From JBBQNY01 sp038255255 (GTDB lineage: Bacteria > Pseudomonadota > Gammaproteobacteria > Xanthomonadales > Ahniellaceae): 14,053 bases of DNA. Each line of letters opens with the position of its first letter. The stretch's first letter is position 1. This document shows positions 1 to 7,103 of this stretch, in pieces. Below the pieces are notes generated by a model. That model was not told the origin of the DNA and did no database searches. It saw only the letters and a list, made by a program, of their open reading frames with translations. Position numbers and translations under genes: made by a program. The stretch is from assembly GCA_038255255.1 (NCBI GenBank), contig JBBSLL010000049.1, positions 1 to 14,053 on the forward strand, given 5' to 3'.

Positions 1-331
1 CCTCGTCGAGCGACATCAAGGCGCCCAACTCGCGCAGCGTCGTCTCGACGTCCTTGATCTGCTCCGGGATTAGCACCAGCCGGTATGCGGGCAGGTTCTC
101 CGCGAGCAGCACGCCATTGCGGTCGTAGATGAGTCCGCGTGCCGGGGGCAGCGGGCGCAGCTTGATCCGGTTGGCCTCGGCGCGCGTCTTGAACTCGGCA
201 TGCCGCAGCACCTGCAGTTCGAAGTAGCGACCGATCAGCACGGCACCCGCAAGGATGACGGCGATGCCCGCCACCCACGCGCGCCGGCGGAACAGCGCCG
301 CTTCGGCCATGGCGTTACGCAAGGGCTTCAT
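1..331 (-). CDS. mrdA: Penicillin-binding protein 2 (peptidoglycan D,D-transpeptidase), N-terminal part
   Basis: PBP2 is the transpeptidase that crosslinks peptidoglycan during cell elongation, working with RodA and MreBCD in the inner membrane. The window holds only the first 110 residues; the gene continues past the left edge (family members have roughly 600-680 residues). Visible are a short basic cytoplasmic start, one membrane anchor at about residues 18-37, and the beginning of the pedestal domain, including the family motif RGLIYDRNGVLLAEN at about residues 65-79 followed by a PAYRLVLIPEQ segment. The transpeptidase domain with its SxxK motif lies outside the window. The start ATG (331-329) overlaps the mreD stop TGA (330-328) in an ATGA junction, which implies translational coupling and supports this start over the Met at codon 8. 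The identification is firm because of both the motif and the mreBCD context. Confidence 0.93.
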   Translation of the reverse strand, partial: MKPLRNAMAEAALFRRRAWVAGIAVILAGAVLIGRYFELQVLRHAEFKTRAEANRIKLRPLPPARGLIYDRNGVLLAENLPAYRLVLIPEQIKDVETTLRELGALMSLDE

Positions 332-819
332 GCAGGGCCGCCCCGCGGCATGCGCCGCAATTCATCGAGCAGCAGAAACAGCCAGGGCCAGAACAGCGTG
401 CCCACCAGCGGCGCGCCCCAGAAGCTCCAGTCGGGCCAGCCTGCGCCGCTCAGCAGCCGAAGGGCCACCGCGATCACGCGGTCGTTGACGAGCAAGGCGA
501 ACACGGCCAGGGACTGCTGCAGCATGGGGAAAAACCGCATGCGCGAGCGGAATCGCAGCACGATGAAGACGATGATCGTGAGTCGCAGGGCCTGCTCACC
601 CAGCATCGCTCCGGTGGCGAGGTCGCACAACAGGCCCAGCAGGAACGCGCGGCCCAGTCCCATGCGTTCGGGTTCCTCGAGCGCCCAGTAGATGACGACC
701 AGCGCGATCCAGAAGGGCTTGAACGGCGCCAGCGCCAGCGGCAGCGGGGCGAGCGAAAGCAGCAGGCCGCCCATCACGCTGACGAACAGCGGCAGGCCCG
801 ACCATCGCAGGCGAGTCAT
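328..819 (-). CDS. mreD: Rod shape-determining membrane protein MreD
   Basis: MreD is a small integral membrane protein of the elongasome; with MreC it links the MreB cytoskeleton to PBP2 and RodA. The 163-residue product matches the usual length (about 160). It is very hydrophobic, with about five predicted membrane segments (near residues 9-32, 33-47, 57-75, 78-92 and 100-150, the last range containing two). The central stretch GLLCDLATGAMLGEQALR, followed by a basic FRSRMRFFP loop, is typical of the family. The start ATG overlaps the mreC stop TGA by ATGA (816-819), and the gene's own stop overlaps the mrdA start in the same way, so it sits in a tightly coupled run. No separate promoter is expected. 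Sequence conservation in MreD is weak, so position in the operon carries much of the call. Confidence 0.93.
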   Translation of the reverse strand: MTRLRWSGLPLFVSVMGGLLLSLAPLPLALAPFKPFWIALVVIYWALEEPERMGLGRAFLLGLLCDLATGAMLGEQALRLTIIVFIVLRFRSRMRFFPMLQQSLAVFALLVNDRVIAVALRLLSGAGWPDWSFWGAPLVGTLFWPWLFLLLDELRRMPRGGPA

Positions 820-1844
820 GGCCGTTCCCCTGCGGGACGAGGGGGCGTGGCCGCGCCGGCACTTTCCGGAGCATTGCGTGGCCTGGCGTCCGGGTGTTGG
901 ATGGGCTCGCGCAACGCAGGCGGCAGTGCCGCCGCCACGCCGGCAGGCGGCGCTGGCGGTCCCATCGACGCCGATGCGGACACGCGAGTATCTGCTGCAA
1001 GGGGCACTTCCTCTTCCCGCAGAAGCAGGACTTCGCCGTAGCGCAGCAAGTCCGCTGCCGGGCGCGCGGTGGCAACGGCGAAGGTCCCCGAATCGTCCGC
1101 TTCGACAGTGAGGATCGTGGCCACCGGCAGCCCGCCCGGAAAGCGCCGGCCGAGGCCCGAGGTTACTAATTCGTCTCCGGCTTTGACGTCGGCGCTGAAG
1201 GGAATGTAGGGCAGGCGCAACCGTTCGCTGTCGCCCGTGCCGAATGCCAGCGTGCGCAGGCCGGTGCGTACGACTTCGACCGGCGTGGTGTGGCTCGCGT
1301 CGGTGATGAGCAATGCCACCGCGCGTTGCGGCGGGGCGTCGACCACCTGGCCGAGCAGGCCGCGCGCGTCCATCAACGCCTGCCCCACCCGCACGCCCTG
1401 CGCGCTGCCCGCGTCGAGCACGACGCGCTGCCGGAACGGATCCAGATCGACGTCCACGATCGCCGCCATCCGCGCGTCAAGGGCGAGTCGATAGCGGCTG
1501 CCCAGCAACGCGCGTAGCCGCAGGTTCTCGTTGTCCAGGGTCGACTGGCGCGCGAGCTGCGCCTGCGCGCGCAGCAGTGCTTCGCGCAGCTCGTCGTTTT
1601 GCGCGATCACCGAGCGCTGGTCGGTCACCGCCGTGGTGACGTCGCGCGCGACCCGCACGGGGGATGCCGCGAGCCAGTAGAGCGGCCCACGGAACGTCGC
1701 GGCGCGTTCGCGCAGCGCATCGAGATACCCACCGCGGTGGTCCGCAGTCATCAGGATCAGCGCGGCAACGAGGTACATCACGAGGCGCAGCGTGCCGCGC
1801 GCCGCGTCAGCAGCACGCGGCGCGGAACTTCCCATGTAATTCAT
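816..1844 (-). CDS. mreC: Rod shape-determining protein MreC
   Basis: MreC is the periplasmic bitopic scaffold of the elongasome; it binds and activates PBP2. The 342-residue product has a cytoplasmic N-terminus, one membrane anchor at about residues 18-34, then the HRGGYLDALRERAA segment typical of MreC. A coiled coil follows at about 75-113 (rich in Q/E/L, with the NENLRLRALL hallmark), then the two-lobed beta domain at about 120-276. The last 65 residues are rich in proline and alanine and look disordered; they are longer than in many MreC proteins and are not needed for the call. The start is uncertain: neither the Met at 1844 nor the one three codons later has a good Shine-Dalgarno sequence. 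I keep the first, because both precede the anchor. It lies 96 bases after mreB and overlaps mreD by four bases. Confidence 0.95.
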   Translation of the reverse strand: MNYMGSSAPRAADAARGTLRLVMYLVAALILMTADHRGGYLDALRERAATFRGPLYWLAASPVRVARDVTTAVTDQRSVIAQNDELREALLRAQAQLARQSTLDNENLRLRALLGSRYRLALDARMAAIVDVDLDPFRQRVVLDAGSAQGVRVGQALMDARGLLGQVVDAPPQRAVALLITDASHTTPVEVVRTGLRTLAFGTGDSERLRLPYIPFSADVKAGDELVTSGLGRRFPGGLPVATILTVEADDSGTFAVATARPAADLLRYGEVLLLREEEVPLAADTRVSASASMGPPAPPAGVAAALPPALREPIQHPDARPRNAPESAGAATPPRPAGERP

Positions 1845-1883
1845 GACTGCACGCGCCGGTTACGGACGGCACACGACAACCTG

Positions 1884-1931
1884 CCTCGCCGCGGAGAATG
1901 CCCGTAGCGAGGGGCCGCGAATGGGCGCGGC
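1884..1931 (-). other. Two consecutive hairpins in the mreB-mreC spacer
   Basis: Within the 96-base spacer, CCTCGC (1884-1889) can pair with GCGAGG (1907-1912), and GCCGCG (1914-1919) with CGCGGC (1926-1931). Both are GC-only stems of six base pairs and lie just downstream of the mreB stop. There is no T-run, so a full terminator is unlikely. An RNA-stability or partial-attenuation element that keeps MreB more abundant than MreC is possible but is only inference. Stems of this size are common by chance in such GC-rich DNA. Confidence 0.3.
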
Positions 1932-1940
1932 ACGATTCGC

Positions 1941-2987
1941 CTACTCCGGGGAGAAGAACTCGTCGCCGTGCAGGTCGATGAGCTCGATCGCCCGGCCACC
2001 GCCGCGCGCGACGCAGGTCAGCGGATCGTCGGCGACGTGCACGTGCAGGCCCGTTTCCTCCGCCAGCAGGCGATCGAGGTCGCGCAGCAGGGCGCCGCCG
2101 CCCGTGAGGACGATGCCGCGCTCGGCGACGTCCGAGCACAGTTCGGGCGGAGTCTGCTCAAGCGCCGCCTTGGTCGCGCCGACGATGCCGGCCAGCGGCT
2201 CGTGCAGCGCTTCCAGGATTTCGTTCGAATTGATCGTGATCATGCGCGGCACGCCCTCGGCGAGGTTGCGGCCGGACACGTCGATTTCCTTGACTTCGGA
2301 TTGCCGGTACGCGCAGCCGATTTCGATCTTGATGCGCTCGGCTGTCGATTCCCCGATCAGCGTGCCGTGGTTGCGGCGCACGTAGTTGATGATCGCCTCG
2401 TCGAACTTGTCGCCGCCGATGCGCACGCTCTGCGCATACACGATGCCGTTGAGCGAAATCACTGCGACCTCGGAGGTGCCGCCGCCGATGTCGATGACCA
2501 TCGAGCCCCGCGCCTCATGCACGGGAATGCCTGCGCCGATCGCCGCGGCCATCGGTTCCTCGATCAGGAACACGTCGCGCGCACCGGCCGCTTCGGCCGA
2601 TTCCTTGATGGCCCGGCGCTCGACCTGGGTCGAACCGCAGGGCACGCAGATCAGCACGCGGGGACTCGGCCGCAGGAAGCGCGACTTGTGCACCTTCTTG
2701 ATGAAATGCTGGAGCATCTGCTCGGTCATGTTGAAGTCGGCGATGACGCCGTCCTTCATGGGCCGGACCGTGACGATGTGGCCCGGCGTGCGGCCGAGCA
2801 TGCGCTTGGCTTCCGAACCCACGGCCGCGATCGAGCGCGGACCGCCCGGACCGCGATCCTGACGGATTGCCACCACGGATGGCTCGTTCAGCACGATGCC
2901 CTGGCCGCGGGCGTAAATGAGGGTGTTGGCAGTGCCAAGATCGATCGACAGATCGTTGGAAAACATGCCGCGCAGGCTATTGAACAT
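1941..2987 (-). CDS. mreB: Rod shape-determining protein MreB (bacterial actin)
   Basis: MreB is the actin-like ATPase that forms membrane-bound filaments and steers lateral wall synthesis in rod-shaped cells. The 348 residues match the family length (about 347). The N-terminus MFNSLRGMFSND is the membrane-binding amphipathic helix. The nucleotide-binding motifs are present: phosphate-1 DLGTANT at residues 16-22, phosphate-2 DIGGGTSE at 166-173, and the adenosine motif around GIVLTGGGALL at 291-301. The C-terminus IDLHGDEFFSPE is close to the usual gammaproteobacterial ending. It is the first gene of the mreBCD-mrdA run, with a plausible promoter at 3018-3046. The Shine-Dalgarno sequence before the start is weak. 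The start is supported by the conserved N-terminal helix. Confidence 0.98.
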   Translation of the reverse strand: MFNSLRGMFSNDLSIDLGTANTLIYARGQGIVLNEPSVVAIRQDRGPGGPRSIAAVGSEAKRMLGRTPGHIVTVRPMKDGVIADFNMTEQMLQHFIKKVHKSRFLRPSPRVLICVPCGSTQVERRAIKESAEAAGARDVFLIEEPMAAAIGAGIPVHEARGSMVIDIGGGTSEVAVISLNGIVYAQSVRIGGDKFDEAIINYVRRNHGTLIGESTAERIKIEIGCAYRQSEVKEIDVSGRNLAEGVPRMITINSNEILEALHEPLAGIVGATKAALEQTPPELCSDVAERGIVLTGGGALLRDLDRLLAEETGLHVHVADDPLTCVARGGGRAIELIDLHGDEFFSPE

Positions 2988-3017
2988 GAACCGCTTGGAG
3001 TGGCGAGGGAACGCGCC

Positions 3018-3046
3018 AATCTAGCGGCCGGGGCGGGTAGGGGCAA
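3018..3046 (-). promoter_or_regulatory. Candidate sigma-70 promoter of the mreBCD operon
   Basis: On the minus strand, TTGCCC (3046-3041) is followed after exactly 17 bases by TAGATT (3023-3018). Each hexamer matches the consensus at four of six positions. Transcription would start near 3011, giving a leader of about 25 bases before the mreB ATG. The optimal spacing and short leader favour it, but it was found by eye in GC-rich DNA. Confidence 0.45.
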
Positions 3047-3089
3047 GGCAAAACGAACCCGATTCCGCCGACTGCCTCACGTCCGCCGC

Positions 3090-3095
3090 TACACT
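3090..3095 (+). promoter_or_regulatory. Candidate -10 box for the PfkB-family kinase gene
   Basis: TACACT matches TATAAT at four of six positions and lies 32 bases before the kinase ATG, in the short divergent region shared with mreB. I see no convincing -35 hexamer 16-18 bases upstream. A GTGGAA stretch about ten bases before the ATG may serve as the ribosome binding site. Confidence 0.3.
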
Positions 3096-3127
3096 GCCCG
3101 CGCTTTTGCCCACGTGGAATCCCTGCA

Positions 3128-4066
3128 ATGTCGGCCTTGATCTGCGGCTCGCTCGCTTACGACACCATCATGGTGTTTCCGGACCAGTTCAAGAACCACA
3201 TCCTGCCGGACAAGGTGCACATGTTGAACGTGGCCTTCCTGGTGCCGCGCATGCGCCGCGAATTCGGCGGCTGCGCCGGCAATATTGCGTACAACCTCAA
3301 TCTGCTCGAGGGCGACCCCCGGCCCATGGCAACGGTCGGCCAGGACTTCGGACCCTATCGCGAGCACTTCGAGCGCGAGGGCATCGATATGTCGCGCGTC
3401 ACGGTAATCGAGGAGCTGTTCACCGCGCAGGCCTTCATCACCACCGACCTCGACGACAACCAGATCACCGCGTTCCATCCTGGCGCGATGATGCGGTCGC
3501 ACGAGAACCACGTGCGCGATGTACCCGGGGTGGAATTCGGCATTGTGTCCCCTGATGGGCGCGACGCGATGCTGCAGCATGCGACGGATTTCGCAGCGGC
3601 CGGCATCCCCTTCATTTTCGACCCGGGCCAGGCACTGCCGCTGTTCAACGGCGAGGAGTTCCGGCATTTCATCGAGCAGGCCGACTACGTCACGGTCAAC
3701 GACTACGAGTCGAGCCTGCTGACCGAGCGCACCGGCTGGAGCGAGCGCGACATCGCGTCGAAGGTGAAGGCCTACATCATCACGAGGGGACCCCAGGGGT
3801 CACTCATTCACACACCGAACGGGACGCTCGAGGTGCCGCCCGCCTCGCCGATCCGCGTGGTCGACCCGACGGGATGCGGCGACGCCTATCGCGCGGGGCT
3901 TCTGTTCGGCCTCATGCGTGGCTTCGATCTCGCCACCACCGGCCGCATTGCGTCGCTGATGGGTGCACTCAAGATCGAGCATCCGGGCACGCAGAACCAG
4001 CGCTTCACTTTGGAAGCCTTCCGCGAACAGTTCCGCCAGCAGTTTTCCTACCGACTGCCGGCCTGA
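3128..4066 (+). CDS. PfkB-family carbohydrate kinase, probably adenosine kinase-like
   Basis: The 312-residue product is a ribokinase/PfkB-fold kinase that uses ATP to phosphorylate a sugar or nucleoside hydroxyl. The first family signature is the GGCAGNIAYNLNLL stretch at about residues 47-60. The second is DPTGCGDAYRAG starting at residue 246, with Asp252 as the expected catalytic base and the preceding glycines forming the anion hole. The N-terminus (GSLAYDTIMVFPDQFKNHILP), the ITAFHPGAM segment near 113-121 and the VNDYE motif near 190-194 resemble, from memory, the mycobacterial adenosine kinase AdoK rather than classical ribokinase or fructokinase. That would place it in purine salvage. 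It stands alone on the plus strand, divergent from mreB and convergent with lpdA, so neighbours give no functional hint. The kinase family is clear; the substrate is inferred. Confidence 0.9.
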   Translation: MSALICGSLAYDTIMVFPDQFKNHILPDKVHMLNVAFLVPRMRREFGGCAGNIAYNLNLLEGDPRPMATVGQDFGPYREHFEREGIDMSRVTVIEELFTAQAFITTDLDDNQITAFHPGAMMRSHENHVRDVPGVEFGIVSPDGRDAMLQHATDFAAAGIPFIFDPGQALPLFNGEEFRHFIEQADYVTVNDYESSLLTERTGWSERDIASKVKAYIITRGPQGSLIHTPNGTLEVPPASPIRVVDPTGCGDAYRAGLLFGLMRGFDLATTGRIASLMGALKIEHPGTQNQRFTLEAFREQFRQQFSYRLPA

Positions 4067-4099
4067 CCCGAGAGTTCATCGTCGGCGGTCGGGCTCAGG
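4062..4099. terminator. Candidate bidirectional hairpin between convergent genes
   Basis: The arms CCTGACCCGA (4062-4071) and TCGGG-C-TCAGG (4089-4099) pair over ten bases with one bulged C. The hairpin spans the 28-base gap between the kinase and lpdA and includes both stop codons. Neither strand shows a strong U-run afterwards, so intrinsic termination would be weak. It could also protect both mRNA 3' ends. Confidence 0.4.
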
Positions 4100-5948
4100 G
4101 CTTCTTCTTGGGCATGTAGAGGTCGGTTATCGTGCCTTCGAAAACTTCGGCGGCCATGCCGACGGATTCGCTCAGGGTGGGATGCGGGTGGATGGTGCGC
4201 GCGATGTCGGCTGCTTCGCAGCCCATCTCGATGGCGAGCGCGAGCTCCGCGATGAGATCCCCCGCGTGTACGCCGACGATGCCCGCGCCGATGATGCGGT
4301 GCGAGGCCTCGTCGAAGACGAGCTTGGTGAAGCCTTCGGTGCGCCCGATCCCGATCGCGCGCCCTGAAGCCGCCCACGGAAATTTGCCCACGCCGACCTT
4401 GATGCCTTTCGACTTGGCCTCTGCTTCGGTTACGCCCACCCACGCGATCTCGGGGTCGGTGTAGGCCACCGATGGAATCACGCGCGCATCGAACGCGCGC
4501 TTGTGCCCAGCGGCGACTTCGGCGGCGACGTGCGCCTCGTGCGTCGCCTTGTGCGCGAGCATCGGCTGGCCCACCACATCACCGATCGCGAAGATGTGCG
4601 GCACGTTGGTGCGCAGTTGGCCATCGACGGCGATGAATCCACGTGCGTCAACCTCGACGCCAGCAGACGCCGCATCGAGCTTGCTGCCGTTCGGCGCGCG
4701 TCCAACCGACACCAGCACCCTGTCGTAAGTCTGGGCCTCGAGCGCGCCAGCGCCTTCGAACGATACCGTGATGCCCTTCTTCGTCGCCTCGACCTTCGCG
4801 GCCTTGGTCGCGAGGTGGATCGCCACGCCCTGCTTCTTGAGCCGATCCGCAAGCGGCTTGACCAGGTCGGGATCGGTGCCGGGCATGAGCTGGCTCGCCA
4901 TCTCGACGACAGTCACCCTGGATCCCAGCGCGCGGAACACGGTCGCCATCTCGAGGCCGATGATGCCGCCACCGACTACCAGCAGCGACTTCGGGATCTC
5001 GGCGAGTTCCAGCGCATCAGTCGAATCCATGATGCGCGGGTCTTCCCATGGGAAGCCTGGAAGCTTTACGGGTTGCGAGCCGACCGCGATGATCGCCTTC
5101 TCGAACTTTACGACCAGCTCACTGGCCTCGGACGCGACCCCCAATTCGAAAGGCGACAGGAATCGCCCCGCTCCCTTGAGCACGCGAACCTTGCGCTGTT
5201 GCGCCATGCCAGCGAGCCCTTTGGTCAGTTGCCCGACCACCTTGTTCTTGTAGTCGCGCAGCTTGTCGAGCGTGATCTTCGGCGCGCCGAAATCGACGCC
5301 ATACGCGCCCGCGTGCGCCGCCTCGTCGATGACGGCCGCTGCGTGCAGCAGCGCCTTCGACGGGATGCATCCAACATTGAGGCAGACGCCGCCGAGCTCG
5401 GCGTAACGTTCGACGAGGATCACGTCGAGCCCCAGATCGGCGGCGCGGAATGCGGCGGAGTATCCGCCGGGCCCTGCACCCAGGACGACGAGCTGTGCGG
5501 CGTGGTCGGCCTTCCGTCCACTCGCGGGCAGCGTGGTCGGTGCGCGGCGATCAGTGCCGGTGCCGCGCTCATCCGAACCATCGGTTGCGGGCACGACGCC
5601 TGACACTCGGCGGTCATCCGCGCGCTTTTCCGCAGCGCCGGAATCGGCGGGCGCAACGGGCGGCGGAGCGCCGGCTGACGGTGCCGCGGGCGTCGCGGCC
5701 TCGCCTGCGTCCGCACCTTCGATTTCGGCGATGACGCTGCCTTCGGAGACCGTATCGCCGAGCTTGACGCGCAGCGACTTCACCACGCCCTCAGCGGTCG
5801 ACGGCACTTCCATCGTGGCCTTGTCGGACTCGAGCGTGACGAGCCCCTGGTCGAGCGCCACCGTCTCGCCAACCTTGACCAGGACTTCGATCACCGGCAC
5901 GCCGTCGTAGCCGCCGATGTCCGGCACCTTTACTTCAATCCGCGCCAT
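4095..5948 (-). CDS. lpdA: Dihydrolipoyl dehydrogenase (E3) with N-terminal lipoyl domain
   Basis: E3 is the FAD flavoprotein that reoxidises dihydrolipoyl groups and makes NADH in the pyruvate dehydrogenase complex. At 617 residues it is longer than a plain E3 (about 470) because a lipoyl domain (residues 1-78, with acceptor Lys43 in SDKAT) and an Ala/Pro-rich linker (about 80-147) precede the catalytic part. That part has the FAD motif GAGPGG (157-162), the redox disulfide Cys189/Cys194 in GGVCLNVGCIPSK, the NAD region VVGGGIIGLEMA, and the C-terminal HPHPTLSE with His589 and Glu594 as the expected acid-base pair. This lipoyl-E3 layout is known in Neisseria, beta-proteobacteria and xanthomonads. 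The start has a GGAG sequence about nine bases upstream. It is the last gene of an aceF-mscS-lpdA operon, 12 bases after the channel gene. Confidence 0.97.
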   Translation of the reverse strand: MARIEVKVPDIGGYDGVPVIEVLVKVGETVALDQGLVTLESDKATMEVPSTAEGVVKSLRVKLGDTVSEGSVIAEIEGADAGEAATPAAPSAGAPPPVAPADSGAAEKRADDRRVSGVVPATDGSDERGTGTDRRAPTTLPASGRKADHAAQLVVLGAGPGGYSAAFRAADLGLDVILVERYAELGGVCLNVGCIPSKALLHAAAVIDEAAHAGAYGVDFGAPKITLDKLRDYKNKVVGQLTKGLAGMAQQRKVRVLKGAGRFLSPFELGVASEASELVVKFEKAIIAVGSQPVKLPGFPWEDPRIMDSTDALELAEIPKSLLVVGGGIIGLEMATVFRALGSRVTVVEMASQLMPGTDPDLVKPLADRLKKQGVAIHLATKAAKVEATKKGITVSFEGAGALEAQTYDRVLVSVGRAPNGSKLDAASAGVEVDARGFIAVDGQLRTNVPHIFAIGDVVGQPMLAHKATHEAHVAAEVAAGHKRAFDARVIPSVAYTDPEIAWVGVTEAEAKSKGIKVGVGKFPWAASGRAIGIGRTEGFTKLVFDEASHRIIGAGIVGVHAGDLIAELALAIEMGCEAADIARTIHPHPTLSESVGMAAEVFEGTITDLYMPKKKP

Positions 5949-5960
5949 GGATGTTGCTCC

Positions 5961-7091
5961 TCATTGTTCGCGCGCCTTGCCTGGCACGACGGGGATTTCG
6001 CTGGTTTCGCGCGTCACTGATTGCTCGGCTGCCGCATCGTCGGGGGAAGGCTCTTCGGTCTCCTGCCGGGCGTCGTTGCGCGACAGCGACACCCGCTCCT
6101 CTGGCGCCAGCGTCGACGGCACCGGCTTCGACGCCGGGGCGGGCATGCCGACGCGCGAGCCGCGCAACAATCCGATCGCCTCGTCGCCGCTCAGGCCGAA
6201 AACGCTGCGCACGTTGAGGTCGCGCTGCGGAAACGGGATCTCGATGCCGTGTTCCTTGAAGGACGTGTCCAGCTCCCACAGGTAGGCGGCCTTGGCCGCG
6301 GCGTTGCGCTTGGTCGCCTCTTCGGTCAGCCACACCGCCAGGACGTATTCCACCGCACTGTCGCCGAAATTCACCAGCCAGACCTGGGGCCGCCGTGGAC
6401 CCTCCATCGCGAGCGTGAAAGGCACGCGCGCCGCCGCCTCCAACGCGGCCTTCTTGACCAGCTCCTTGTCGACGCCGTATGCGACTCCGAACGACACGCG
6501 CAGGCGGCGCACGACATCGCGGTGCGTCCAGTTCACGACGCGGCCCGTCACGAATTCCGAGTTCGGCACCAGGATGTCGATGTTGTCGTTGGTGGTGATG
6601 CGCGTGGCGCGGATATGGATGTCGCGCACGGTGCCGCGCACGTCTGCTCCGATCTCGACGAAATCGCCGACCTTGAGCGACCGGTCGAACAGCAGGATCA
6701 GGCCGGAGACGAAGTTGCTGAAGATCGCCTGCAGGCCGAAACCGAGGCCGACACCGAGCGCACCAGCGAACACGGTGAACTTGCCGACCGGAATGCCGGC
6801 GAGGTCCAGCGCCAGCATGATGCCGAATGCGAGCAGCACGTAGTGCACCACCCGGGTCAACGTGTACAGCGCCGGGCCACTGACATTGGTGTGGCTGCGG
6901 CCGTAACGGTTCAGCGCGTAGCGCAGCAGCGCCGAGGCGACCCAGACGGCCACGATCGCCAGCACCGCCGCCACGAGCCCGCCCACAGTGACTTCGAGCC
7001 CGCCGAAAGTGATCAGCTCGAAGTCCAGCACCGAGCGAGCGTGCTCGCCCGCCTGTTCGAGTCGCTCCGCTGCGGGCGTGGGGCTGGCCAT
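5961..7091 (-). CDS. MscS-family small-conductance mechanosensitive channel
   Basis: MscS-type channels open under membrane tension to release solutes during hypo-osmotic shock. The 376-residue product has an N-terminal membrane segment at about residues 31-58, a second at about 75-97, and the pore helix region at about 105-137, with the glycine/alanine-rich AGALGVGLGFGLQAIFSNF stretch that marks the family. The beta domain follows (LKVGDFVEIGADVRGTV, then NIDILVPNSEFVTGRVVNWTH), then the alpha/beta vestibule to about residue 310. The last 65 residues are charged and probably disordered. It lies between aceF and lpdA with 12-base gaps on each side and a GAGG sequence overlapping the aceF stop, so it is almost certainly cotranscribed with PDH genes. 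No metabolic link follows from the sequence. It might also be an MscK/YnaI-like paralogue; the exact subfamily is not resolved. Confidence 0.93.
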   Translation of the reverse strand: MASPTPAAERLEQAGEHARSVLDFELITFGGLEVTVGGLVAAVLAIVAVWVASALLRYALNRYGRSHTNVSGPALYTLTRVVHYVLLAFGIMLALDLAGIPVGKFTVFAGALGVGLGFGLQAIFSNFVSGLILLFDRSLKVGDFVEIGADVRGTVRDIHIRATRITTNDNIDILVPNSEFVTGRVVNWTHRDVVRRLRVSFGVAYGVDKELVKKAALEAAARVPFTLAMEGPRRPQVWLVNFGDSAVEYVLAVWLTEEATKRNAAAKAAYLWELDTSFKEHGIEIPFPQRDLNVRSVFGLSGDEAIGLLRGSRVGMPAPASKPVPSTLAPEERVSLSRNDARQETEEPSPDDAAAEQSVTRETSEIPVVPGKAREQ

Positions 7092-7103
7092 GCGCGGGCT
7101 GCC

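Noticed and set aside
1968..3140. Long plus-strand open frame (390 codons) opposite mreB
   Set aside because: It is antisense to a certain gene and composed of Arg/His/Asp/Ala-rich shadow sequence, as expected in GC-rich DNA.
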